From the NCBI GenBank assembly GCA_003151825.1, contig PLYO01000045.1, positions 1-59,106 on the forward strand: a stretch of DNA of 59,106 bases, given 5' to 3'. Source of the stretch: Ignavibacteriota bacterium. Its GTDB lineage: Bacteria > Bacteroidota > Ignavibacteria > Palsa-1295. The translations under genes and the position numbers were made by a program. The notes beneath the pieces are model-generated. The model searched no databases and was not told where the DNA came from. It saw only the letters and a program-made list of their open reading frames with translations. This document shows, one piece after another, positions 7,425 through 14,980 of the stretch (positions are counted from its first letter, which is position 1; every line of letters begins with the position of its first letter).

Positions 7425-8168
7425 TTACTTAGCACTTAGCACTCCAGCACTCAGCACTTCTTCGAACCGATAAAATCCTTTTTTACCAACAATCCATTCC
7501 GCCGCATGAACTGCTCCCAGGGCAAAACCTCGGCGGCTTTTTGCGCGATGGATGAGTTCGATGGAATCTTCTTCCGAATCGAAGCCAACCGTGTGCATTC
7601 CGGTAATCGCACCTGCGCGAATTGAGCTTATGAGAAGCGTGTCCGGTGTGATCGCTTCGCCGCGCGGCAATTCCGACGCCGCTTTCGTTTTCGATTTTAA
7701 TCCAGAAAGCACAGCTTCGCTTAAGCGAAGCGCGGTCCCGCTCGGAAAATCTTTCTTAGCACGGTGATGTGCTTCCACAATATAAGCATCGTATCCGGCG
7801 GCGTTCATAATCCGCGAGGCTTCGCGTACGATCTGAAGAAAAAGATTAACCCCCACCGAAAAATTCGAGCCGATCACGCAGCCTATGCCGGCTTCACCCA
7901 CCACCCGGCGGACATTTTCCAACGCGCCATCCCATCCAGTTGTACCGATAACAATGGGAATTTTAGCATCAGCGCAAAGTTTGACATTCGCCTCGACAGC
8001 ATTCGGCTGGCTGAAATCAATAGCTACATTCGCGCCGGATTCGCGCAGCGCGGCGAGCGTAGCAGGTCGGTTCACATCGAATGTTACTACAATGCTGTGC
8101 CCTGACGTCAAAGCAGCGGCTTCGACCTCTCGGCCCATTTTTCCATAACCAAGCAGGGCAATGTTCAC
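7425..8168 (-). CDS. dapB: 4-hydroxy-tetrahydrodipicolinate reductase
   Basis: A 247-residue NAD(P)H-dependent enzyme that reduces the dapA product on the way to lysine and diaminopimelate. Seen: an N-terminal LLGYGKMGREVE nucleotide motif, AIDFSQPNA, GTTGWDG, and the catalytic/substrate motif EAHHRAKKDFPSGTA. Length is normal to slightly short. The C-terminal ten residues are made by the heptamer array and are not family-like. The synthase gene lies downstream beyond the inserted four-helix-bundle gene. Confidence 0.95.
   Translation of the reverse strand: MNIALLGYGKMGREVEAAALTSGHSIVVTFDVNRPATLAALRESGANVAIDFSQPNAVEANVKLCADAKIPIVIGTTGWDGALENVRRVVGEAGIGCVIGSNFSVGVNLFLQIVREASRIMNAAGYDAYIVEAHHRAKKDFPSGTALRLSEAVLSGLKSKTKAASELPRGEAITPDTLLISSIRAGAITGMHTVGFDSEEDSIELIHRAKSRRGFALGAVHAAEWIVGKKGFYRFEEVLSAGVLSAK
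7427..7459 (-). repeat. Heptamer array (GTGCTGA family, inverted), dapB side of cassette
   Basis: Read on the minus strand it is AAGTGCTGAGTGCTG then GAGTGCTAAGTGCTAAGT, nearly the same as the plus-strand array at 6998. It encodes the last residues of dapB (EVLSAGVLSAK), and its edge gives the TAA stop. Confidence 0.9.
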
Positions 8169-8203
8169 TATTATAAAATTACGATAGTGGTGACGAAGGA
8201 CGG

Positions 8204-8485
8204 TTATCGTCGTGCCAACCCGATGGTAAAGCCGACATTCATTCCGCTGCTGGAGTGGGAGGTATTCGCATAAGTATTGAATCGGGTAAGCTCGAAGTGA
8301 TCGGCGAGGAGTTCGCGCGCAAGTTCCTGCGCGAGGCCGGGATCGGGAACGCAGGAGGCCAGCTCCGGTCCGCTATGCGCGGTCGAGAGCGCCGCCGAAA
8401 GCGCGGTGGCGTCGGAGTACGATTCGTGGGACAAGTCGGGGTCTTTCATCATGTTCTTAGCTGAGAAGTAATTATGGGGTTTCAA
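8204..8485 (-). CDS. Possible small hypothetical protein
   Basis: A 93-residue frame in the 364-base gap between dapB and the NRAMP-like gene, same strand as both. No family is recognised. The end (SGMNVGFTIGLARR) looks like a terminal outer-membrane beta strand, so it may be the remnant of a larger barrel gene. There is no signal peptide. An overlapping plus-strand frame is equally long, so the call is weak; nothing else is visible in this gap. Confidence 0.25.
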   Translation of the reverse strand: MKPHNYFSAKNMMKDPDLSHESYSDATALSAALSTAHSGPELASCVPDPGLAQELARELLADHFELTRFNTYANTSHSSSGMNVGFTIGLARR

Positions 8486-8532
8486 CCCTCAGCGTAGCTT
8501 GAAAAGTTCGCGGGTTGTAGCCCACTTCTGGT

Positions 8533-9804
8533 CTATAAGGTCAGAAAGAATAAAATCACCGCCACCAGCATAACGGCGGTCGCGGCCCAGCCGAGCCATC
8601 GCCAGTTGCGCGAAATGGTGAACTCACCCATGATGTTTGGGCGCGAGGCCATGATCATAATCACGACCATGATCGGCGCGGAGATAATGCCGTTAATCAC
8701 CGCCGACCAGAAGAGCGCGCGTATCGGATTCAAGCCGATATAGATGAGCCCCATGCCCAGCAGCGTCGAAAAAATCAGCACGCCGTAAAATCGCCATGCG
8801 CGGGAAGGTTTGTCTTCCAAGCTCGAGCGAAACAGGAGTGCTTCGCCAACGGCAAACGCCGCCGAGCCTGCAAGCACCGGCACAGCGAGCAAACCCGTCC
8901 CAATGATTCCGAGCGAGAACAAAAGAAAGCATAGCGATCCCGCGAGCGGACGCAGCGCTTCGGCGGCCTGGGAGGCCGTTTCGATTTCGGTTACGCCATG
9001 CGCGTGCAGTGTTGCTGCCGTTGCGAGTATGATGAAGAAAGCGATGAGATTCGAAAAGCCCATGCCAAGAAGTGTATCGCGGCGCAGCCATGCAAGCGCT
9101 TTCGGCGCCTGTTCCGGGTGACTTAGCAGCGAATGCCGCTTCCAATGCGTCCGGATTTCCTCGACCTCCTGCGAGGATTGCCAAAAAAATAAATACGGAC
9201 TGATAGTAGTTCCCAACAGCGCGACGAATGTGGACATGTAGGATTTATTCCATGACATCGTTGGGATAAGCGTTGCTTCTAATACCTCGCGCCAATTCAC
9301 GCGCACGAAGAAGATCACACCGATATACGCGAGCAACACGAACGTCAGCCATTTCAGTACATTTGCATATTTGCGATAGGGAATAAAAACCTGAAGCAGA
9401 AGAGAGACGATCGTAAAGCATACCGCAAAAATATGCGCGCTGCCTCCGAAGAGCAAGGTTGCGGCGGACCCCATCGCGCCAATATCCGCGCCCAAATTGA
9501 ACACGTTCGATATAAGCAGGAGCAGCACTAATGGCAGCGCGACTCTTCGCCCATACCATTTTCGCATATTCGCGGCAACCCCGCGGCCCGTCACGCGGCC
9601 AATCTGGGCACACACCATCTGGATCGCCGACATGAGCGGCCAGGTGAAGAGCATCGTCCAGAGAATCGGGTTCCCAATCTGCGCGCCCGCCTGCGAATAG
9701 GTAGCGATACCGCTCGGATCGTCGTCCGCCGCGCCCGTGACCATCCCCGGCCCCAGCCATTGCCAGAATTGCCCGCCCTTACGCCGGTGAAACGCCTTGC
9801 TCAT
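8533..9804 (-). CDS. NRAMP-family divalent cation transporter (divergent type)
   Basis: A 423-residue inner-membrane protein with about eleven hydrophobic helices. The first helix carries DDDPSGIAT (residues 27-35) in place of the classical DPGN, and the sixth-helix region reads TTISPYLFFWQ in place of the methionine-containing MPH motif. Loss of that metal-selective methionine is known in NRAMP-related proteins with different ion preference, so the ion (Mn, Fe, Mg or other) cannot be assigned. The start overlaps the stop of the asparaginase gene by ATGA, so the two are probably co-translated. Confidence 0.88.
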   Translation of the reverse strand: MSKAFHRRKGGQFWQWLGPGMVTGAADDDPSGIATYSQAGAQIGNPILWTMLFTWPLMSAIQMVCAQIGRVTGRGVAANMRKWYGRRVALPLVLLLLISNVFNLGADIGAMGSAATLLFGGSAHIFAVCFTIVSLLLQVFIPYRKYANVLKWLTFVLLAYIGVIFFVRVNWREVLEATLIPTMSWNKSYMSTFVALLGTTISPYLFFWQSSQEVEEIRTHWKRHSLLSHPEQAPKALAWLRRDTLLGMGFSNLIAFFIILATAATLHAHGVTEIETASQAAEALRPLAGSLCFLLFSLGIIGTGLLAVPVLAGSAAFAVGEALLFRSSLEDKPSRAWRFYGVLIFSTLLGMGLIYIGLNPIRALFWSAVINGIISAPIMVVIMIMASRPNIMGEFTISRNWRWLGWAATAVMLVAVILFFLTL

Positions 9805-10796
9805 TTGTCATTCGTCACGGAATCGGCAGTGACATTATAAAGTATATTAGCCCCCTCTGTCCCATTCTCCCTATTACTCGCCGCAGCAAGCTGAAATCCG
9901 GGCCGTAGCGACCGCGCAGCCCACGCGCCATCGGCGCGAATGACCATCAGTCCGGCCTGCATGTCATCGGTAAGATGTTTATCGCGCCGGATATGGAGAA
10001 TGGCTTCCTCACACGCATCCTCCGGCTCGGCGCCTTGCCGAATCATCTCGACAATATGAAACGCAGAGCACGCGCGCATCATGAGTTCGCCATTTCCCGT
10101 GGCGACGGCTGCGGCAATCCCTCCCGCGATGTAAAGCCCCGCGCCGATGATCGGTGAATCGCCCACGCGACCTTGCATTTTGAACGCAAGACCGCTCGTC
10201 GTGCAAGCGCCGGCGAGATGGCCGGACTCATCCATCGCAAGGATGCCGATGGTATCGTGGGATTCATTGCGCGGCTTGCTCACAATATCGCGGCTGATTT
10301 CGGATTCAGCTCCATTCTCACCTACTTTAACGAAAACGTATTCGTGCTCGCCTTCTTCTTCACGGCGGAGCCGAACGTGCATTTTGTCGGGCTGACGCAC
10401 CCATTCTTGCCATAGCGCTTTCGCTTTTTCGGTGAGCAGATCGGTTTTGGCAAATCCTTCCGCTTCGGCGAATCGCTCGGCGCCTTCACCGGCGAGCATA
10501 ACGTGCGGCGTTTTTTCCATCACGCGTCGCGCGATGGAAATAACGTGCTCGTAACTGCGCACGAAGGCCACGGCTCCGCAATTGCCGTCGTGATCCATAA
10601 TGGAGGCGTCGAGCGTCACTTCACCCGTGGCGTCCGGTAGGCCGCCACGGCCCACGGACATGCATGTGAGATCGGCTTCGCAATAGCGCGCGCCAAGCTC
10701 GACGGCATCGAGCGCGCTCTTGCCGCTCAGGATGGCATCGTACGTAATTCGGTTTGGTTGGAAGCCATGCTTCCAGGTCGAGAGGGCGATTGGCAT
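9801..10796 (-). CDS. N4-(beta-N-acetylglucosaminyl)-L-asparaginase / isoaspartyl-peptidase-like Ntn hydrolase
   Basis: A 331-residue N-terminal-nucleophile hydrolase. The self-cleavage site and nucleophile is Thr182 in SHDTIGILAMD, with GRVGDSPIIGAG and ATGNGE downstream, all diagnostic. Such enzymes cleave GlcNAc-Asn links or isoaspartyl peptides after maturing into two chains. No signal peptide is seen, so a cytoplasmic location is likely. It is the first gene of a two-gene unit with the NRAMP-like transporter (4-base overlap). Confidence 0.9.
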   Translation of the reverse strand: MPIALSTWKHGFQPNRITYDAILSGKSALDAVELGARYCEADLTCMSVGRGGLPDATGEVTLDASIMDHDGNCGAVAFVRSYEHVISIARRVMEKTPHVMLAGEGAERFAEAEGFAKTDLLTEKAKALWQEWVRQPDKMHVRLRREEEGEHEYVFVKVGENGAESEISRDIVSKPRNESHDTIGILAMDESGHLAGACTTSGLAFKMQGRVGDSPIIGAGLYIAGGIAAAVATGNGELMMRACSAFHIVEMIRQGAEPEDACEEAILHIRRDKHLTDDMQAGLMVIRADGAWAARSLRPGFQLAAASNRENGTEGANILYNVTADSVTNDK

Positions 10797-10946
10797 GTAA
10801 ACGAAATGTTTTTGATCGTGCTAAAACGCCCATCTTCCTAAAAAAGAGCGGCTAAAGATTCTTACTACAAGAATACCAAATTGGAATGCGATCAAAAGAA
10901 CGCCTGTTTACTGTAATGCTTATTCAACTCCCTGATACTACCATCA

Positions 10947-11678
10947 ATGGCTACTTTCTCAGTATATTGGTTCGACGAAAGAATTGAACACTGGCGTGTT
11001 GAGTTGTCCCGCTTCAAGAACCGAAAATTGCTTCGTTTCTTAGAGATTGGATGCTTCGAAGGCAGAGCCACCCTTTGGCTGCTCCGAAATATTTTGACCG
11101 ATCCTTCTTCCACGATCGAGGTGATAGACACATTCGAAGGCTCGATCGAACATGGCGATGAATTCTTTTCTCGCGTGGTGAAAAATATGCGTCAGGTGTT
11201 TCTTGAAAATATTTCCGAATTTCAAGACCGCGTTGTCGTCCGCGAGGGGATGTCCCAGGATGTGTTGAAAACGATGCAGGATCGTGTTGCGACGTTCGAC
11301 TTTATTTATATCGATGGCTCCCATGAGTCGGATGACGTTTATCGCGACGCAATCTTATGCTGGCCGTTGCTGAAAGAGTCTGGAATTCTGGCCTTCGATG
11401 ATTACAAATGGACTTGGAAAGACGAAAAAACCGGCACCGTTCATTCCCCGAAAGCCGGTATCGATCATTTCCTTGCCGAGCACGACAGTCAGTTCGCGCT
11501 CATTCATAAACGCTGGCAACTGCATATCGTGAAGCGTCCGACGGGAGTCTTCGAACGATGGCTTCGCGCGCTACGGTGGAATTGGTTCTTCTCCAAGTTT
11601 CCTCTGCGGCGCAGTCAAATTCGTCGCCGATTAGCAGAGATCGGAATCCGGATGAAAGAGCCGACTATTCAATATTGA
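10947..11678 (+). CDS. Class I SAM-dependent methyltransferase (Methyltransf_24 type)
   Basis: A 243-residue protein. The SAM-binding motif I is FLEIGCFEGRAT, followed by IEVIDTFEG (motif II) and FDFIYIDGSHESDDVYRD, typical of the Methyltransf_24 group often found with surface glycan and natural-product genes. The substrate is unknown. The 150 bases upstream show no strong promoter. It stands alone between the minus-strand asparaginase unit and the rubrerythrin gene. Confidence 0.82.
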   Translation: MATFSVYWFDERIEHWRVELSRFKNRKLLRFLEIGCFEGRATLWLLRNILTDPSSTIEVIDTFEGSIEHGDEFFSRVVKNMRQVFLENISEFQDRVVVREGMSQDVLKTMQDRVATFDFIYIDGSHESDDVYRDAILCWPLLKESGILAFDDYKWTWKDEKTGTVHSPKAGIDHFLAEHDSQFALIHKRWQLHIVKRPTGVFERWLRALRWNWFFSKFPLRRSQIRRRLAEIGIRMKEPTIQY

Positions 11679-11760
11679 ATTTCCCAGATAAATGAAAGCG
11701 CGCAAAGAATTGTTATGAAATCAATTCAATAATTCTCTTAATCTTTTTTTTAAGACAATC

Positions 11761-12183
11761 ATGGCAGATCTAAAAAACAGCAAGACATTTCATAATCTAA
11801 AAGAAGGCTTCGCCGGCGAATCGCAGGCGAACCGCCGTTATCTCTATTTCGCGCGGCAGGCCGACATCGAGGGCCAGCCTGACGTGGCTGGAGTGTTCCG
11901 CGATACCGCCGAAGGCGAAACCGGACACGCCTTCGGCCACATGGAGTATATCGCAGAAGTTGGCGACCCGGCGACGGGGCTGCCCGTCGGCGATTCGACG
12001 AAAAACCTTCAGGCCGCGATCGCCGGCGAGACCTACGAGTACACCGAGATGTATCCCGGCTTTGCGAAAACCGCTCGCCAGGAAGGTTTCGATGAAATCG
12101 CCGAGTGGTTCGAGACGCTCGCGCGCGCGGAGAAATCGCACGCGGGAAGGTTCCAAAAGGCAAGCGATAGCATTGTGGCCTGA
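11761..12183 (+). CDS. Rubrerythrin-family diiron protein without rubredoxin domain
   Basis: A 140-residue four-helix ferritin-like protein. Diiron ligands are suggested by E-xx-H style pairs ([13 protein letters not shown] and [11 protein letters not shown]) and by [13 protein letters not shown]. The usual C-terminal rubredoxin domain with its four cysteines is absent, so an external electron donor is needed. Family members reduce peroxide in the cytoplasm. It leads a rubrerythrin / Fe-S / DUF3501 gene set that recurs in other bacteria; the downstream Fe-S protein may supply electrons (inference). Confidence 0.93.
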   Translation: MADLKNSKTFHNLKEGFAGESQANRRYLYFARQADIEGQPDVAGVFRDTAEGETGHAFGHMEYIAEVGDPATGLPVGDSTKNLQAAIAGETYEYTEMYPGFAKTARQEGFDEIAEWFETLARAEKSHAGRFQKASDSIVA

Positions 12184-12201
12184 TCGCTTAGTGAGATCGA
12201 T

Positions 12202-12237
12202 GGGACCAATAGGTCACATGAGACTTATAAGTCCCAT
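12202..12237 (+). repeat. 9-nt tandem array between rubrerythrin and Fe-S genes
   Basis: Four 9-nt units, GGGACCAAT, AGGTCACAT, GAGACTTAT, AAGTCCCAT, follow a pattern RRGWCnnAT and are partly self-complementary. The array lies in the 77-base gap of the operon and could fold in the mRNA. Confidence 0.7.
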
Positions 12238-12260
12238 GGGAAGGTTGTTATCATTGCCCG

Positions 12261-13607
12261 ATGGTTTTTGATACTAAGAATCCTCTCTACTGGAACTCCG
12301 CCGATCTTCAGGCGGAATTCACGCGCGTGCTGGAAGTGTGCCACGGCTGCCGCTTGTGCGACGGCCTGTGCCCGCCCTTTTCGGATGTGTTCGACCGTAT
12401 CGATGCGGAGGACGACAAACTCACCGCCGCAGGCCGAACGCACGACAATCCGGTTCACGAACTCACGAAAGCGGATTACGACCACACCGTAGATTATTGC
12501 TATCAGTGCAAGCTCTGTTATCCGAAGTGCCCATACACGCCACCGCACGAATACATGCTCGATTTCCCGCGCTTGCTTCTGCGCGCGGATGCGATAAAAA
12601 CGAAAGAGCACGGCAAAACTCTCCAGCAAAAGCTGCGCGATGAAATCACCGGCGATACCGATCGCGCCGGAAAAATCGGTGCGGCCCTTCCTGGCGTAAT
12701 GAACTGGGCCGCGAATAATAAGTTCGGACGCAATCTATTAGAATCCGTCGCAGGAATAGATCATCGGAAAAAGCTCCCAACCTATCAAAAGGAGACCTTT
12801 CATGCATGGTGGAATAAACGACATTCCTCAGTTGTGCCGCACACCACCCCCCAGCCCCCTCCTCTTGCAGAGGAGGGGGAGTTAAAGGTCGCGCTCTTTT
12901 ATACGTGCATGATCGATCAGAATAAACCCTGGATCGGTAAGCAATATGTGGAGATTTTAGAGAAATTTGGAATCGAAGTCATCCTCCCGGAGCAGGAATG
13001 CTGCGGAATGCCGGAGCTTGGCACGGGTAATATCGAAAAAGTGACGAAGACTGTCGATCGCAACATTGCAAGGCTATTGCCATACGTGGATGCGGGAATG
13101 AAAATCATTGCGATGAGTCCGAGTTGCTCGATGATGCTGCGTCAGGATTATGCACATTATACGACCGACAAAGCTGCGGCCGAGCGTGTCATGGCTGCTG
13201 TGATGGATCCACTCGAATATCTCCTCCGGCTTCATCGCGAAAAAAAGATTGCGCTCGAATTTCCGGTCAGCATTGGCGAAAAGATAACGTACCATTTGCC
13301 TTGCCACTTGCGCGTGCAAAATGTTGGCTACAACTCCCGCGATTTGATGAAGATGATTCCGGGGCTCACGGTCACGATGATCCAGCAGTGCTCCGGCCAT
13401 GATGGAGCGTGGTCGTCAAAGAAAGAATTTTACGAGATTTCGCTCGATGTTGGAAAAAAACTCTTTAAAGCAATTGACAAAGAAAAGCCCGCGTCCGTCG
13501 CGAGCGATTGCTCGCTGGCACATCTGCATATCGAAGAAGGCACGGGCGAACGGGCGCTGCATCCGATCGAGATTATTTATCGGGCGATGGGACTGTCTGA
13601 ACTATGA
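12261..13607 (+). CDS. Heterodisulfide-reductase-related Fe-S protein (GlpC/GlcF-like)
   Basis: A 448-residue electron-transfer protein. Two 4Fe-4S motifs are clear: Cys27/30/33/37 and Cys80/83/86/90. Two cysteine-rich CCG-type domains follow (QECCGMPELGTGN with PSCSMMLRQ, and YHLPCHLRVQ with QQCSGHDG), as in GlpC, GlcF and HdrD. It probably moves electrons between quinone or another donor and its operon partners rubrerythrin and DUF3501. Two oddities: a palindromic element is inserted in frame at 12843-12884 (giving HTTPQPPPLAEEGEL), and the last codons and stop (LSEL) lie in the left terminal repeat of the GxxExxY cassette. Confidence 0.92.
   Translation: MVFDTKNPLYWNSADLQAEFTRVLEVCHGCRLCDGLCPPFSDVFDRIDAEDDKLTAAGRTHDNPVHELTKADYDHTVDYCYQCKLCYPKCPYTPPHEYMLDFPRLLLRADAIKTKEHGKTLQQKLRDEITGDTDRAGKIGAALPGVMNWAANNKFGRNLLESVAGIDHRKKLPTYQKETFHAWWNKRHSSVVPHTTPQPPPLAEEGELKVALFYTCMIDQNKPWIGKQYVEILEKFGIEVILPEQECCGMPELGTGNIEKVTKTVDRNIARLLPYVDAGMKIIAMSPSCSMMLRQDYAHYTTDKAAAERVMAAVMDPLEYLLRLHREKKIALEFPVSIGEKITYHLPCHLRVQNVGYNSRDLMKMIPGLTVTMIQQCSGHDGAWSSKKEFYEISLDVGKKLFKAIDKEKPASVASDCSLAHLHIEEGTGERALHPIEIIYRAMGLSEL
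12843..12884 (+). repeat. C/G-rich palindromic element, in-frame copy in Fe-S gene
   Basis: CCACCCCCCAGCCCCCTCCT, then CTTGCAG, then AGGAGGGGGAGTT: a strong hairpin with a C-rich leader. It lies in the linker between the ferredoxin and CCG domains. Related copies are at 30013, 31298, 54011 and, shorter, 16461. Confidence 0.85.
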
Positions 13608-13626
13608 TTTATGTGATTTTTGTGAT
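13594..13626 (+). repeat. Left 33-bp terminal inverted repeat of GxxExxY cassette
   Basis: Begins TGTCTGAACTATGATT and has a GATTTATGTGATTTTTGTGA core. It is a perfect reverse complement of 14105-14137 (33 of 33). It provides the last codons and TGA of the Fe-S protein gene. Confidence 0.95.
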
Positions 13627-13680
13627 GGGGAAATGATTTGATTCAGTTAATAATTAAACCTTACTGATTAAATTTAACCA

Positions 13681-14100
13681 ATGAGTAATTCTCACTTTGT
13701 AAATGACAGGTACGTCGATAGCGATCTTACGGGCCGTATTATTGGATGTGCCATGCGGGTACATTCCGCGCTTGGCAATGGATTCCAGGAGGTAGTCTAT
13801 CAACGGTGTTTAGAAATCGAAATGCGGGACGATGAAATTATTTTTTCGCGTGAGCACGAAATGCCGATTTATTACAAAAGCATACTCGTCGGCACACGGC
13901 GCGTGGATTTTTTAGTCGAAGATAGAATTTCCGTGGAATTGAAAGCGATTATCAAGCTGGAAGACGTTCACTTCGCACAAGCAATAAATTACCTGGAAGC
14001 TTATAATATTAAAACAGGGCTTCTCATTAATTTCGGAGCGAGAAGCCTCGAATATCACAGGCTCTCGAATTCGAAGTACAAACCTCCCCAAAATCATTGA
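13681..14100 (+). CDS. GxxExxY protein (PD-(D/E)XK nuclease-like family)
   Basis: A 139-residue protein with the family-naming motif GFQEVVY (Gly34, Glu37, Tyr40), preceded by GCAMRVHSALGNG. A PD-(D/E)XK-like core can be read: Asp76 in RRVDFLVE and Glu86-x-Lys88 in VELKA. Such proteins are widespread single small genes with no proven function; a nuclease is plausible from the residues. It is the only gene inside the 33-bp inverted repeats and interrupts a conserved three-gene operon, so it is probably the cargo or driver of a mobile element. Confidence 0.93.
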   Translation: MSNSHFVNDRYVDSDLTGRIIGCAMRVHSALGNGFQEVVYQRCLEIEMRDDEIIFSREHEMPIYYKSILVGTRRVDFLVEDRISVELKAIIKLEDVHFAQAINYLEAYNIKTGLLINFGARSLEYHRLSNSKYKPPQNH

Positions 14101-14104
14101 GCCA

Positions 14105-14137
14105 ATCACAAAAATCACATAAATCATAGTTCAGACA
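14105..14137 (-). repeat. Right 33-bp terminal inverted repeat of GxxExxY cassette
   Basis: Perfect reverse complement of 13594-13626. Its last base directly precedes the ATG of the DUF3501 gene, so it occupies the ribosome-site position. Confidence 0.95.
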
Positions 14138-14710
14138 ATGATCTCACTTTCCGACATCCTCAACATCGCCGAATACGAAAAGCAGCGCCCCGAATACCGT
14201 CGGCGTGTGATCGAGGTGAAGCGGCAGCGGCGCATTTCCGTCGGGCCGGTGATGACGTTTGTGTTCGAAAACCGCGAGACCGTCCTCTTCCAAATTCAGG
14301 AAATGGTGCGGACCGAACGGCTTGTACATGATAAAAACATTCAGCACGAGATCGATACCTACAGCCAGCTGCTACCATCGCCGAACGAACTTTCCGCTAC
14401 GCTACTCATCGACATTACCGAGGCAGAAAAAATTCGCCCCACACTCGATTCGCTGATCGGACTGACAAAAAAATCGGTGTATCTCGTCATTGGCGAAAAA
14501 GAAATCGAAGCTACATTCGATGAGGAGCAATCGGAAGAAGGACGAATCTCGGCGGTGCAATACATTCGATGGAAATTAGACGAAGAAGATGTCGAGCGTT
14601 TCCGCTTTGGGCAAGCGGAAGTTGGCATACTAATCCGCCATCCAAATTATCATCATTTTACGCGCCTTACGGATGAGCAGCGCGAGGCCATTGCAAAGGA
14701 TTTGTCATAG
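14138..14710 (+). CDS. DUF3501 family protein
   Basis: A 190-residue cytoplasmic protein. 'SDILNIAEYEKQRPEYRRRVIEVKRQRRI' followed by 'FENRETVLFQIQEMVRTERL' and a C-terminal 'HPNYHHFTRLTDEQREAIAKDL' is the DUF3501 pattern. Function is unknown, but the family recurs beside rubrerythrin and heterodisulfide-reductase-like Fe-S genes, as here, suggesting a role with them in redox defence. The start is fixed by the family N-terminus and lies one base after the cassette's right repeat. Confidence 0.88.
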   Translation: MISLSDILNIAEYEKQRPEYRRRVIEVKRQRRISVGPVMTFVFENRETVLFQIQEMVRTERLVHDKNIQHEIDTYSQLLPSPNELSATLLIDITEAEKIRPTLDSLIGLTKKSVYLVIGEKEIEATFDEEQSEEGRISAVQYIRWKLDEEDVERFRFGQAEVGILIRHPNYHHFTRLTDEQREAIAKDLS

Positions 14711-14761
14711 AGCGGGCAAATGGCGCGTCCCTATAGCACGCGCAGCTTTCCCGGCGTATCC

Positions 14762-14980
14762 TTACGCCGCCTGGCGAAGGCCGATTCCCTCGAGTGTCAC
14801 CTGAGAAAAAGTGCTGAGGCCTCCGAATCGCTCGGCGGCGTCGAGAATTTCCAAACCGGCCAATCGGCCATCCGAATCATAGTCCGCTGCAATGCCCGGT
14901 TCAAGTTCATGCGTCGTCACAGTGGTGTCACGAAATATGATGCTCAAGGAATCGGCGCGGGAATCATAACTAATTTTCAT
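14762..14980 (-). CDS. DUF2283 domain protein, possible antitoxin partner
   Basis: A 72-residue protein from ATG 14980: MKISYDSRADSLSIIF, then ADYDSDGRLAGLEILDAAER, the DUF2283 signature (a Y-D-x-x-D-x-L start and a G-x-x-x-G-[IL]-E-I-L-x-A core). It overlaps the upstream DUF4258-like gene by 11 bases, so the two are co-translated. DUF2283 genes are often paired with DUF4258 genes in toxin-antitoxin-like modules; which member is toxic is not shown here. It is convergent with the DUF3501 gene. Confidence 0.85.
   Translation of the reverse strand: MKISYDSRADSLSIIFRDTTVTTHELEPGIAADYDSDGRLAGLEILDAAERFGGLSTFSQVTLEGIGLRQAA

Larger units (their letters stand above)
6998..7459. mobile_element. Putative four-helix-bundle cassette bounded by inverted heptamer arrays
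   Basis: A 462-base unit holding one S23-type gene between inverted GTGCTGA arrays, placed exactly between dapB and dapA. The layout matches that of the GxxExxY cassette: one array forms the upstream gene's end, the other touches the downstream start codon. Confidence 0.6.
13594..14137. mobile_element. Putative GxxExxY cassette bounded by 33-bp inverted repeats
   Basis: A 544-base unit with perfect 33-bp terminal inverted repeats containing only the GxxExxY gene. It sits exactly between the Fe-S gene and the DUF3501 gene: its left repeat supplies the upstream stop and its right repeat ends at the base before the downstream ATG. No target duplication is evident. Mobility is inferred from structure and position, not seen. 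Confidence 0.65.

Noticed and set aside
6998..7459. CRISPR array candidate because of short repeats near dapA and dapB
   Set aside because: Units are 7 nt, directly tandem, with no spacers, and inverted on the two sides of a gene.
9245..9760. 171-codon frame overlapping the NRAMP-like gene
   Set aside because: Out-of-frame shadow on the same strand; the transporter frame has clear helices and motifs.
11700..11758. Possible terminator between the methyltransferase and rubrerythrin genes
   Set aside because: There is a T-run and AGAATT/AATTCT pairing, but the stem is short, AT-rich and interrupted.
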